Assembly (NCBI RefSeq): GCF_014694455.1
Contig: NZ_JAAUWT010000017.1
Coordinates: 62,001 to 126,000, forward strand
Direction: 5' to 3'
Origin: Vibrio sp. S9_S30
GTDB taxonomy: Bacteria > Pseudomonadota > Gammaproteobacteria > Enterobacterales > Vibrionaceae
Length of the DNA: 64,000 bases
Under the pieces are notes generated by a model. That model saw nothing but the letters and a program-made list of their open reading frames with translations, ran no database searches and was not told where the DNA came from. Of this stretch, positions 44,171-53,332 are shown in pieces. A program made the translations under genes and the position numbers. Each line of letters starts with the position of its first letter. Position 1 is the first letter of the stretch.

Positions 44171-45394
44171 TTATTTTTGAATCGCATCCAGCATGCCCCA
44201 CATCGGCAAGAAAATACCCATAGCCAAAATCAACACCATCCCAGCCACAATCGTCAGTAATAGCGGTTCTATTCTCGCCGTTAACGTTTTCAGATCATAA
44301 TCCACTTCGCGATCGTAAAAGTCTGACACTTCGAGCAACAGTTCGTCTATTCGTCCTGTTTCCTCTCCGACAGAAATCATCTGAATAACCAAAGGGGTGA
44401 AAATTTGGCTCTGAATGGCGGTTGACGACACGGTACTTCCCGCTTCAATTGCCGATTTCATTTCCAAAATTCTGAGCTCTAAAAATCGATTACCAAGCGC
44501 TTCCCCCGACAAAACCAAAGATTGGTTTAGCGGAACCCCCGATTTCAGCATCAGTGCAAACGTTCTTGAAAATCGTGACAGTTGAGCTCGATTAACAATA
44601 TCTCCCACAATCGGAATTCTTAACCTAAACTTATCCCACTTCTCTCTGCCATCCGCCGTTCCGATCCAAGCTTTCATACCAAATAAAAAGGCAAAAAAGG
44701 CAATGATCAACCAAACCCAGTAATTCACAAAAAAGTTGGACGTACTAATTAAAATCCTTGTCGGCAAAGGTAAGTCGACGCCAAACTTTGCAAACATTGA
44801 TGCAAATTGCGGAATGACTTTAACATTCAACACGATCATTGCAATTGAAATAAAGCTCAATACGAAAATGGGGTATCTCATCGCTGTTTTTATTCTTTTC
44901 TGCGTTTCCAATTCTTGCTCATAATATTGAGAAAGCTGAAGCAAGGCTTGGTCTAAACGCCCCGTATTCTCCCCAACATTGATCATTGAAATGAACAGCG
45001 AGCTGAATACTTGGGGGTATTGCTGCATGGACGAAGACAAATTTCGACCATTGGTTAGCTCATTTCCAACTTCTTCCAAGGCATGCTTGAGTTGCTTGTT
45101 CCCACAATTTTGAACCAACCCTTTGATTGCTCGTAGGATGGGGACACCTGCTTTCGTTAAGCTATACAGCTGTCGACAAAATATAACGAACACTTCCAGC
45201 GGAATCGATGGTGTAAACAGAGCAGCAACATCGAAGCTGATGCCCTCTCCCGCACTTTTCTCTTTGCTGATCGAAGTTGGTATTACTCCTTTATTGATCA
45301 GTGCTTCAGCGGCAAGTTCCTCTGTTGGGGCATCAACTTGACCTGCCACCTTGCTGCCTTGTATATCTCTGCCTTGGTACTGATAAGTCGCCAT
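44171..45394 (-). CDS. mshG: MSHA inner-membrane platform protein MshG (PilC/GspF family)
   Basis: 407 residues. Starts with MATYQYQGRDIQGSKVAGQVDA and has the duplicated GspF domains: FCRQLYSLTKAGVPILRAIKGL near 68 and FSRTFALMLKSGVPLNQSLVLSGEALGNRFL near 270. Three membrane helices (about 168-190, 215-235, 375-395, including LTIVAGMVLILAMGIFLPMWG). It anchors the extension ATPase MshE, encoded 9 nt upstream. Confidence 0.95.
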   Translation of the reverse strand: MATYQYQGRDIQGSKVAGQVDAPTEELAAEALINKGVIPTSISKEKSAGEGISFDVAALFTPSIPLEVFVIFCRQLYSLTKAGVPILRAIKGLVQNCGNKQLKHALEEVGNELTNGRNLSSSMQQYPQVFSSLFISMINVGENTGRLDQALLQLSQYYEQELETQKRIKTAMRYPIFVLSFISIAMIVLNVKVIPQFASMFAKFGVDLPLPTRILISTSNFFVNYWVWLIIAFFAFLFGMKAWIGTADGREKWDKFRLRIPIVGDIVNRAQLSRFSRTFALMLKSGVPLNQSLVLSGEALGNRFLELRILEMKSAIEAGSTVSSTAIQSQIFTPLVIQMISVGEETGRIDELLLEVSDFYDREVDYDLKTLTARIEPLLLTIVAGMVLILAMGIFLPMWGMLDAIQK

Positions 45395-45403
45395 GTTATC
45401 ACC

Positions 45404-47131
45404 TTAGAGCAGAATCGGTTCAATCGTTGCCGAAGAATCACCTTCACCGAGGTTCATGACTTCATTCAAACTCACCACACCTTTCAAAGCCAGCTCCATA
45501 GCAGAAGCCAGTAAAGGTTTGTATCCCTCAGCTCTGCGTGCTTGTTTGGCAAATTCAACCGCATCACCTGAACGAAGCGCATCCATCATATTCAGTTCAA
45601 GCTCTAGTAATTCAAATACTCCGACTCGGCCTCGATACCCTGTTAAATTACAATTTTGGCACCCTTTCCCTTTGAAGAAGGGGGCACCGATTTGGTTAGG
45701 AAATCGGCTACCAAGCCATTGTTTTCGAGATTCATCGACATCATCGTGAGTACGGCAATCTGGGCAAATTTTTCGCACAAGTCTTTGTGCCAAAACGGCT
45801 CTTACTGCACTGGCTACCAAATATCCAGGCGCCCCCATATCCATCATGCGCAGTGCACTGTCGATGGCATCGTTGGTGTGCAAAGTACTTAATACTAGGT
45901 GACCTGTTAATGCGGCTCTTAACCCAATTTCCACCGTTTCTTGATCACGCATCTCCCCCACCAATATAATGTCTGGGTCTTGACGTAAGAACGTTCTCAA
46001 AATCGTAGAGAACCCAAGATCAATCTTCGTATTGACTTGAACTTGGTTAACACGCTCCAGACGGTACTCCACGGGATCTTCTACTGTAATGATTTTCTTG
46101 CTCGGTTCATTTAATTCAGACAGTGCCCCATAAAGCGTTGTTGTTTTCCCCGAACCGGTTGGTCCCGTGACTAAGATCATGCCATGAGGCCGTCTGAGTT
46201 GCCTTCGTAACCTTACCAATAAGTCTTCGGGCAACCCCGATTCATCGAGCTTTCTTACGCCAGCAGATTGGTTAAGCAGTCGCATAACCACAGATTCACC
46301 GTGCTGGACAGGCATCGTGGACATACGAATATCAATAGACTGACCTTTCACACGAATATTGAAGCGACCATCTTGAGGTAAGCGTTTTTCCGAAATATCC
46401 AAATTCGCCATCAATTTAAGCCTCAGTACCAATGCTGAAGCGATATTGACTTCGTTCAACAGCGTCTCATGAAGCACGCCATCAACACGCTGTCTAAGCC
46501 TCAATACATTAGAGTCAGGTTCGATGTGAATATCGGATGCGCCAACTTGAATGGCATCTTCAAACAGAGAGTTGACCAGCTTTACAACCGTCACCTCTTC
46601 GCTGTCTTCATCATCACCAAAAGAAAAATCGAACGTATTAGTGACCTGATGCTCGGCCTGAAGCTGTTCGGCAAACGAGGCGATTTCTTTCGTTCGGCGA
46701 TAATAGCGATCAAAACCTTCTACTAACTGCTTTTCTGGGGCGATAACAAAATCAAGCTCGTATTGCTGAAGTTGACTCAACAAAGATTCCTGAGCAAATA
46801 AGTCAGCAGGATCACTCATCGCGACACGCAGTGTGTCTCCCTGCCGACCAACCACTAACGCCCTCAATCGACGGGCATGTACCTCGGGTAATATCTGGAC
46901 AGCCTCAACGTCCACATTGGCTCGACCAAGATCGATGAGAGGCACATTAAGTTGTTGCGACAGGAAAGTGAGCATTTGCGCTTCGGTTAAGAAGCCAAGT
47001 TGTATTAAGGTATCCCCAAGCTTTCTGCCCGTTCTCTTTTGGTGACTTAGCGCTTCTTCAACTTGATGTTCTGAGATGATGCCTTCTTCAACCAACAGAT
47101 CGCCAAGACGTTTACGTAGTTTAATCTGCAT
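45404..47131 (-). CDS. mshE: MSHA pilus extension ATPase MshE
   Basis: 575 residues. The N-terminal MshEN domain has the two-part c-di-GMP motif: RKRLGDLLVEEG with LSHQ, then RKLGDTLIQLGFLTEAQMLTFLSQQ. The ATPase domain has Walker A GPTGSGKTTTLYG near 325, Walker B PDIILVGEMRDQET and HLVLSTLHTN. A zinc site is formed by CPDC and CQNC near 505-535. ATG 47131 starts the family sequence and overlaps mshN by 11 nt; the longer frame is inside mshN. In V. cholerae MshE, c-di-GMP binding here drives pilus extension. Confidence 0.96.
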   Translation of the reverse strand: MQIKLRKRLGDLLVEEGIISEHQVEEALSHQKRTGRKLGDTLIQLGFLTEAQMLTFLSQQLNVPLIDLGRANVDVEAVQILPEVHARRLRALVVGRQGDTLRVAMSDPADLFAQESLLSQLQQYELDFVIAPEKQLVEGFDRYYRRTKEIASFAEQLQAEHQVTNTFDFSFGDDEDSEEVTVVKLVNSLFEDAIQVGASDIHIEPDSNVLRLRQRVDGVLHETLLNEVNIASALVLRLKLMANLDISEKRLPQDGRFNIRVKGQSIDIRMSTMPVQHGESVVMRLLNQSAGVRKLDESGLPEDLLVRLRRQLRRPHGMILVTGPTGSGKTTTLYGALSELNEPSKKIITVEDPVEYRLERVNQVQVNTKIDLGFSTILRTFLRQDPDIILVGEMRDQETVEIGLRAALTGHLVLSTLHTNDAIDSALRMMDMGAPGYLVASAVRAVLAQRLVRKICPDCRTHDDVDESRKQWLGSRFPNQIGAPFFKGKGCQNCNLTGYRGRVGVFELLELELNMMDALRSGDAVEFAKQARRAEGYKPLLASAMELALKGVVSLNEVMNLGEGDSSATIEPILL

Positions 47132-48443
47132 TTGAAGACGCCTCTCTGTCGTTAATGTATGCAATGCGTTCACGGATAAAGCGGTTGGTTTGCACCGACA
47201 ACCCAACGCGATTCAGTGCTTTTTGGTATGACACTTTTGCTTGGGAATACTGAGCGCTTCGCTCTTGTTGTATTCCTAATCCTAGCCACCACTTACCGTT
47301 TTCCTGATCTTGCTGTACTAACATCTGATAGCTTTCAAGTGCAATCGGATAGTTTTTGAGTTGCTGCGCTAGTCCTGCCCTTGCAGCGAGGTAATCTTGT
47401 TCTGGGCGAGGCGGTAAGTGCTCAAGAACACCCAGTGCGGCTTCATTGATCCCTTCTTTTACTAAAATATTCATTGCGGCTAGCCTCAGCACTTGGTTAT
47501 CTCGATCAAGCACGATGCCTTTTTGCAATATCTCTAGAGACTGGCGTACATTGCCGCGCCCATAATAAAGCGCTGCCAATTTTTTACGGACCACATCATC
47601 TTTGGGAACATAACGAAGGGCCGTTTGATACCCTTTTATCGCACCATCGAAATCATTGGCATCTAACGATTTTTTTGCCCGAGACAACGCTTTATCCGCT
47701 AACTGCTTTGGGGTAAGTTCAACCTGTTGAATCGACATTTCGCCATTGGTTATAGGTTGCTGACGTAGTTCATATTGATCTATTTCTGCCACTGAAGAGG
47801 TTTTTGCCACTGGAACCTGAGAGGCTTTTTCAGAAATAACATTCGCCTTTTCAGTCTTGCCTTCTTTCTGAGAAGCAAGTGCCTGTGTCTTAGGTTTTGT
47901 TTCCTTTGCCGCTTGTAATGTAGGAGCTTCTGTTTTTTTAATAACTGGGCTTTTCTCTACTTGAACTGGCTCTTCTATCGACGTCGGGGATGATTGAGGG
48001 GCGGCGCGGCTTTTTTCTGACTCAACGTTTGTAACGTGAACACCATCAGATACCGAGGATGCCACGAAACTTGGTGATGCTTCATCATCTTTCGTGACTT
48101 GATCTGAGTATATGTTCGTCACTGACTCTGACACCGTTTGCTGTGTTGGTGGAGTCGCTTCCATCATAACAACAGTGGTCACTGGTTTCGCAGCGTTTGA
48201 GGAACGATTGGGTTTAACGTTTTCGGATACTGGCACGCTGTCGGATATTTGAACGCTTTCAGAATCGCTGGTTGGTTGCCCTAACATCAACCAAGCCCCA
48301 CCAGCCACCGATATAACAACAAGCATCACAATCCACATAGCTTGCGAACGCTTTTTTAAAGGAGAAACCTCCACTCGTTCAATACGCCCTGATGACGATT
48401 TATTCGCTGACATTTCAGATAATGCTTTGTTGATCACGCTCAT
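47121..48443 (-). CDS. mshN: MSHA biogenesis protein MshN (TPR protein)
   Basis: 440 residues. Short cytoplasmic MSVINKALSEM start, one membrane helix (MWIVMLVVISVAGGAWLML near 35-55), then a long low-complexity Ser/Thr/Lys/Val linker to about residue 235 and a C-terminal set of TPR repeats (ALSRAKKSLDANDFDGAIKGY, ALRYVPKDDVVRKKLAALYY). ATG 48443 overlaps the mshM stop as ATGA. Probably a periplasmic scaffold. Confidence 0.9.
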   Translation of the reverse strand: MSVINKALSEMSANKSSSGRIERVEVSPLKKRSQAMWIVMLVVISVAGGAWLMLGQPTSDSESVQISDSVPVSENVKPNRSSNAAKPVTTVVMMEATPPTQQTVSESVTNIYSDQVTKDDEASPSFVASSVSDGVHVTNVESEKSRAAPQSSPTSIEEPVQVEKSPVIKKTEAPTLQAAKETKPKTQALASQKEGKTEKANVISEKASQVPVAKTSSVAEIDQYELRQQPITNGEMSIQQVELTPKQLADKALSRAKKSLDANDFDGAIKGYQTALRYVPKDDVVRKKLAALYYGRGNVRQSLEILQKGIVLDRDNQVLRLAAMNILVKEGINEAALGVLEHLPPRPEQDYLAARAGLAQQLKNYPIALESYQMLVQQDQENGKWWLGLGIQQERSAQYSQAKVSYQKALNRVGLSVQTNRFIRERIAYINDREASSNAD

Positions 48444-49285
48444 GATACCCCCCACCCCCACAAGAATGGCTTTTTAAATCTGGGTTTGACAGTATCTAGC
48501 GTATCATTAATCGCGTTATAGACGTGAACCATGTGAATGTGAGTCGCGTTCGAAGTAAACGCCAGTAGCAGTGCTTTATGGCAAACTTGATTAATTAAGC
48601 GAGGGATACCTCGTGACGCTTTCCAAATCGCTTTTTTTACTTTTGCCTCAAACAAGTTAACATTTCCACCACTCACCTGTACTCGATGATCGATATACGC
48701 AAAAGCTTCTTCAATAGAAAGGGGTCTTAACGTTGCACTGAAAGAAATACGTTGACGTAACTGTCTAAGGTGGTGCTGCTCCAAACGGGCATCCAGCTCT
48801 GGCTGACCTAACAAGACGATCTGCATCAGCTTGGCCTGTTCCGTTTCAAGGTTTCCAAACAATCGGATCGCTTCAAGCGCTTCATCACTCAAGCCCTGAG
48901 CTTCATCAATCAACGCCACAACACGCTTCTCGTTTAAGTGTAATTTGAGTAATTTTGCGTGAATGTCATCAACCAAGCTATCGCTGTTTCTAATTTCGAC
49001 TTCAAGCTCTTTTGCTATCGCAATTTTTAGCTCTTCACCAGTAAGTTGGGGGTTAGGCAAATACACCAGCGACACATCATCGACTAGCTGATTAATGAGC
49101 ATCCGGCACACCATGGTTTTTCCCGTGCCCACTTCACCGGATACTTTGATAACGCCCTCACCCATTTCAATAGCAGACAAAACGGTTTGGATCGCCTCAT
49201 AATGCGGCACTAACCCCTGAAACAATTCAGTGTTGGGAGTTAACGAAAAAGGCGCTTGTTTAAATCCAAAAAATGTCTGATACAT
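48440..49285 (-). CDS. mshM: MSHA AAA ATPase MshM (ExeA-like)
   Basis: 281 residues. MYQTFFGFKQAPFSLTPNTELF start, Walker A GEVGTGKTMVCR near 47, Walker B VVALIDEAQGLSDEALEAIRLFGNLE near 122 and sensor-like RQLRQRISF. ExeA-type proteins help place the secretin in the cell wall. Start is 2 nt after mshL. Confidence 0.94.
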   Translation of the reverse strand: MYQTFFGFKQAPFSLTPNTELFQGLVPHYEAIQTVLSAIEMGEGVIKVSGEVGTGKTMVCRMLINQLVDDVSLVYLPNPQLTGEELKIAIAKELEVEIRNSDSLVDDIHAKLLKLHLNEKRVVALIDEAQGLSDEALEAIRLFGNLETEQAKLMQIVLLGQPELDARLEQHHLRQLRQRISFSATLRPLSIEEAFAYIDHRVQVSGGNVNLFEAKVKKAIWKASRGIPRLINQVCHKALLLAFTSNATHIHMVHVYNAINDTLDTVKPRFKKPFLWGWGVS

Positions 49286-49287
49286 AA

Positions 49288-50907
49288 TTATTCTTCAGGG
49301 AACCACTCTTGCAATAAGTCTCGTGAACGTTCCAGCTCTTGCTGCCATGTGTTAACACCCACAACTGTTGGTCTTAATAAAATAACGAGTTCTGTTTTTT
49401 GCGTCAGCTTAGTTACGTTTCGGAATAAATGCCCCAAACCAGGCACATCACCTAAGAATGGAATTTTGGAGACCTGATCAATGGTATTGGATTTCATCAG
49501 ACCACCGATCACAACCACATCGCCATCTCGAGCTCGGATGACTGAATCTGATTCGCGGATTGAACTTTTGGCCAGAGGTACTTCGTACTTTTTCCCTTCA
49601 AGGTTGATGACTTTTGTCTGTGTTTGAACATCAATAACGGCTGGGTGAACATGAAGCAGGACAAAACCTTCATCATCAATTTGTGGAGTCACATCCAAGG
49701 AAATTCCAGAGAAAAATGGCGTTAGCTCAATGTTTGGCGCCGTATTCGCATTGTCACCGCTGCCGACCACACTGGAAATGTTCGTGACGAAATACTCATC
49801 AGAACCGACTTTTATGACCGCTTTCTGGTTATTCGCTGCGGTCACTCGTGGGCTAGACAAAACATTTAAATCACCTTGGGTGCCGACAAAACTCAGCACG
49901 CCAGCGAAATCTCCATTCTTAATCGTGACATTGGTCTGCCCACCAAGTAATGAACCAATCGCATCTAGCCCTGGCAAAATGGGGGCACTTCCGTCGGCAG
50001 GAATTAAACCCCGCCCGATCAAAACATTTGCATTGCCAAATGTCGACGTTAGACCGCTCCAATTGATCCCTTGCTGATAACCATCAGACAACGTCACCTC
50101 GAGGATCTTAGCTTCTAGAATGACCTGTCGCTGCATGCGCTGCTGCGACACACCGAGGAATTGTCTGATCTCTCGAATTTCATCAGGATAGGCTCGAATT
50201 GTTAGCACACTGGCTTGAGGAGATACAACCACATTCCGACCCTCCCCACTCCCTATAAGTGTCTGGACTGCTTTTTCTAATTGAACCCAAAAATCACTTT
50301 CACTGATGGTTTCTATCTCAGTCCCACCCGTTGAAGAGGAGCTGGAACCGCTGGATGTTCCAGAAGAACTCGTGCTGCTTTCGTCATCTTTACTGGTAAT
50401 GGTTCCTGTTGCAATGGAGGTCAATGAACGCCCCAGCCTTTTGAACTGAAGATAGTCAACAGGAATGGTTTCTGTGCGTAACCCCGCCGGATAAATCTGA
50501 ATGAGTTTTCCGCTTTGAACCACTTCAAAACCGTAAAGATCGCGTACAACTTTAAGCACTTCATCTAGCGTTACATCGGTCAGGTTCATGGTTATACGAC
50601 CGGCGACATCAGGGTGGATGGCCGTACTGTAGTCTGTCCCTTTGACAAGACCGGCAAAAAAAGTTTTTGCCTCTACACCATTTGCTTGCACTCGAAAACG
50701 TTTCAATGTTGGTGAAACGACAAACTCTTCGCTCTCTAGATCTGGCATTAAATCAGCTTGTACAGAAGCGGGAAGATCTTCTAAGCTTTTACTGCTCGCT
50801 TCATTGATCACGTCATTAAGCGCTTCTTTGACCTCGACAGGATCACGATGTCCCATAGAACAAGCCGTTAGTGACACGATGATGATTGCTACTACAATAT
50901 TACGCAT
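49288..50907 (-). CDS. mshL: MSHA outer-membrane secretin MshL
   Basis: 539 residues. Lipoprotein signal ending SLTAC (Cys near 16), N-domain GRITMNLTDVTLDEVLKVVRDLYGFEV near 105, a Ser/Thr/Gly-rich linker near 180-200, and the secretin core with QRMQRQVILEAKILEVTLSDGYQQGINW and DGDVVVIGGLMKSNTIDQVSKIPFLGDVPG-type C-terminal signature. It forms the channel through which the pilus emerges. Confidence 0.96.
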   Translation of the reverse strand: MRNIVVAIIIVSLTACSMGHRDPVEVKEALNDVINEASSKSLEDLPASVQADLMPDLESEEFVVSPTLKRFRVQANGVEAKTFFAGLVKGTDYSTAIHPDVAGRITMNLTDVTLDEVLKVVRDLYGFEVVQSGKLIQIYPAGLRTETIPVDYLQFKRLGRSLTSIATGTITSKDDESSTSSSGTSSGSSSSSTGGTEIETISESDFWVQLEKAVQTLIGSGEGRNVVVSPQASVLTIRAYPDEIREIRQFLGVSQQRMQRQVILEAKILEVTLSDGYQQGINWSGLTSTFGNANVLIGRGLIPADGSAPILPGLDAIGSLLGGQTNVTIKNGDFAGVLSFVGTQGDLNVLSSPRVTAANNQKAVIKVGSDEYFVTNISSVVGSGDNANTAPNIELTPFFSGISLDVTPQIDDEGFVLLHVHPAVIDVQTQTKVINLEGKKYEVPLAKSSIRESDSVIRARDGDVVVIGGLMKSNTIDQVSKIPFLGDVPGLGHLFRNVTKLTQKTELVILLRPTVVGVNTWQQELERSRDLLQEWFPEE

Positions 50908-50922
50908 AATGTCTATGAAACC

Positions 50923-51252
50923 TTACTGTTTAATGTCAGAAGGAAACAACTCTAATCGCCATCGCTTCCCGCTTTTTATCAAATCCACAAACTCTGGTTC
51001 GATCCTGTTGACCAGATACCCTTGCATATATTTCCCTTTCTCTACAACTGTATCGTCTATGATGGCATAGCATGACGCACCTTCCGTACAAATAATGGAT
51101 TGCAGTTTTGGTACTGGCACGACCGCTTTTCTCTTAGATTGGTTTTGTGTCGTTGTTTTTGGTGCTTGCCAGCCAAGTGGTGCGGTAGGATCTTGGTTAG
51201 CGTACCCAAAAGAGCTCAATATGATTGCTAAAGCGAAAAACATTCTAACCAC
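50923..51252 (-). CDS. mshK: MSHA biogenesis protein MshK (PilP-like)
   Basis: 109 residues. Signal peptide MFFALAIILSSFGYA, then DPTAPLGW, a PilP/GspC-type linker, and a small beta domain (LQSIICTEGASCYAIIDDTVVEKGKYMQGYLV). Two starts are plausible: GTG 51252 with AGGAG seven bases ahead, and ATG 51243 with GGTGG. The gene overlaps mshJ by 1-8 nt depending on the start. Confidence 0.88.
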   Translation of the reverse strand: MVRMFFALAIILSSFGYANQDPTAPLGWQAPKTTTQNQSKRKAVVPVPKLQSIICTEGASCYAIIDDTVVEKGKYMQGYLVNRIEPEFVDLIKSGKRWRLELFPSDIKQ

Positions 51253-51889
51253 CGATAAACTCCTGCCCCGTGCCTAACGTATAAACAATAAGAACCAATC
51301 GGGCTGACGGATAATCTTCAACTTGATATTGGTAACTACGCCAGAAATATGTCGTCGGCATGCTTTCCAGTTCAATCAAATAATTTTTTATATCAAAATA
51401 GCTTCCCGTAATTTCAATTTTGACAGGATGTATGTAATACCCAACTGTTTGAGATTTTCCATTAGCAATAATAGACTCAGCTGGTAAAGAGCTTAGGCTT
51501 TCTAACTTTAATCCTTTGCTACTGATGAGGACATTTTCTAACAACTCCGCCATCTGACTCGGTGTCACCAAAGATTCAACCACCAGCCCCAGTTGTTCAG
51601 ACAACTGCTGACTGCGCATCTTCAAACGGGCAAGCTTTTCATCGATGTCTTTGTTAGGGTCAGATTTGAGCTGTTTACTGACCATCGCCATCGTGGCGTT
51701 AGTGGTATTAATGGATTGAGTTAAAGAGGTATATTCAGCGCTTAGAGAAGCTTTCACTTTAAATGATGGCTCCAAAAGAACAGTTAATGTGATGAAAAAT
51801 ATCGCCACCCATCCAGCAACCGTAATCAACCACTTCTCTCTACTGGAAAGCGCCGAAAATTTTTCACTGAGGCTTTGAAGAAGTGCCAT
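51245..51889 (-). CDS. mshJ: MSHA biogenesis protein MshJ (PilO-like)
   Basis: 214 residues. One N-terminal helix (WLITVAGWVAIFFITLTVLL), a coiled coil near 50-100 (DEKLARLKMRSQQLSEQLG) and a PilO-type ferredoxin-like domain with VKIEITGSYFDIKNYLIELE. Inner-membrane alignment complex with MshI and MshK. 2 nt after mshI. Confidence 0.92.
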   Translation of the reverse strand: MALLQSLSEKFSALSSREKWLITVAGWVAIFFITLTVLLEPSFKVKASLSAEYTSLTQSINTTNATMAMVSKQLKSDPNKDIDEKLARLKMRSQQLSEQLGLVVESLVTPSQMAELLENVLISSKGLKLESLSSLPAESIIANGKSQTVGYYIHPVKIEITGSYFDIKNYLIELESMPTTYFWRSYQYQVEDYPSARLVLIVYTLGTGQEFIGG

Positions 51890-51891
51890 CG

Positions 51892-53322
51892 TTATTCACT
51901 CCCTCGTTTCGCTTGCAGTTCAAAGGTCACGATATCGCTGTCATTTCTACCGATATTAAATTGCTCAAAATTACGTCCAACTAAATCCAACTCGTTTCTA
52001 AATTGTTTTATCCAGCTCGGAACGGCACTTGGCGTTCGGGCTAACCCTGATACGTTAAGTGTGTTTTGGCTAATGGTTATTCTACTGAGTGATATGTCAT
52101 TTCTACCTAATCGAGATAACGCCCCCATAATGCCTGAATAGCCGGCTTGTTTTTGGTTATCAAATTGCCCGACGGCATTAAGGGAGGCTTCTTTTGATTT
52201 GATTTCTTCTTCGATTCTAACGACAGCATCTAATTTATTTGGAGATGGCTTATGCTCACCTAACATTGCTTGCAGTTCCACTAACTGAGTTTTAAGCAAT
52301 TTCGATTGCTCTGATAAGCGTGAAATTTTCGTTTTTTCGGTAAGAATTTGATACTCATTAAAACCGTAGTAACTCAGCATTACTGCCCCAACTATCAGCC
52401 AACTTAACGCAACCACCGGCAGAGTGAAGAATTCTTTCTTCGGCTTAAGATGATCTGGGTATAAATTGACATGATATTCATGTGTAAGGGCATAAAGAGA
52501 AAGCACTTCCCCACAACGTTGATCTTCTTCCATCAGCGTTTCAACTTTAACACTAAGCCTTTCTTCTAAAGCCGAAGTCAGCTCCTCATCGACTTCGTCA
52601 TCACAACAAATAAAGAGTTTATGGAATTGCGCCTGTTTGATTTGGGAACTGAGATAATCGACCGACCGTTGCATTTCCAATGCAAGACCATCAACCTGAA
52701 GGCTGCTCGCTTGAGGCCCAGTAAGAGGAGCCGACACGCCACGAATGGTCCGGTGAAAACATATATTTCTTCCAACATAGGCATTGATTTTAAAGTTGCT
52801 TTGTGCACTTTGATGGAGTAACAAAAAATCTTCTGCTTGCTGATGAGTCTGCCCCCAAACTTCATCTTCAGGCAGAATTCTTTCCAGCTTCACTTGGCAT
52901 TTTTCTAGTATGGTCAGCAAAGGCGTCAACGTTCTCTTACTCAGTACGTACGCTTGAATCTTATTACTATTGGGTAAAGCGATACCATCAGCCACGATGT
53001 CTGATATTCGCTCTGTGATCAGGTCTTTGAGTAAAAAAGGAAGGGCAACCGACCATTCTTCTGCGGGTAGCTCAGGTCGTTCAATCTGATACGTTTGATA
53101 ATGATGAGAACCCAATACAATCACGACACTGGAATTCACATATTGCTCTTCAGCCAAAAGCTTGAGAAGCGTTTTTTCCCAGCCGGTCTCTTTGACTGAG
53201 TATGATTCGACCTTATTATCTAATAAGCAGTAAACGGCATCTTCAAGGAGAGCTAGACTCACCTTTTTTGTACTGGAACTTTTTCCTTTACAGCGTTCTA
53301 GCAAAGAAACCATTTTATTCAT
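51892..53322 (-). CDS. mshI: MSHA biogenesis protein MshI (PilM/PilN-like)
   Basis: 476 residues. A cytoplasmic actin-like PilM part (residues about 20-300) is followed by one membrane helix (LPVVALSWLIVGAVMLSYYGF near 308) and a coiled-coil PilN-type part ending in a small domain (ISLSRITISQNTLNVSGLAR). It combines functions split between PilM and PilN in other systems. First pilus assembly gene after csrD, with a 10-nt gap. Confidence 0.92.
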   Translation of the reverse strand: MNKMVSLLERCKGKSSSTKKVSLALLEDAVYCLLDNKVESYSVKETGWEKTLLKLLAEEQYVNSSVVIVLGSHHYQTYQIERPELPAEEWSVALPFLLKDLITERISDIVADGIALPNSNKIQAYVLSKRTLTPLLTILEKCQVKLERILPEDEVWGQTHQQAEDFLLLHQSAQSNFKINAYVGRNICFHRTIRGVSAPLTGPQASSLQVDGLALEMQRSVDYLSSQIKQAQFHKLFICCDDEVDEELTSALEERLSVKVETLMEEDQRCGEVLSLYALTHEYHVNLYPDHLKPKKEFFTLPVVALSWLIVGAVMLSYYGFNEYQILTEKTKISRLSEQSKLLKTQLVELQAMLGEHKPSPNKLDAVVRIEEEIKSKEASLNAVGQFDNQKQAGYSGIMGALSRLGRNDISLSRITISQNTLNVSGLARTPSAVPSWIKQFRNELDLVGRNFEQFNIGRNDSDIVTFELQAKRGSE

Positions 53323-53332
53323 TACTTACTGC

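Noticed and set aside
47121..47131. Repeated 11-nt gene overlaps (mshN/mshE, mshO/mshP, mshC/mshD, mreC/mreD, 20287-20297)
   Set aside because: Overlaps of 1, 4, 8 and 11 nt are the common classes in bacteria because of start-stop codon geometry; no special mechanism is needed.
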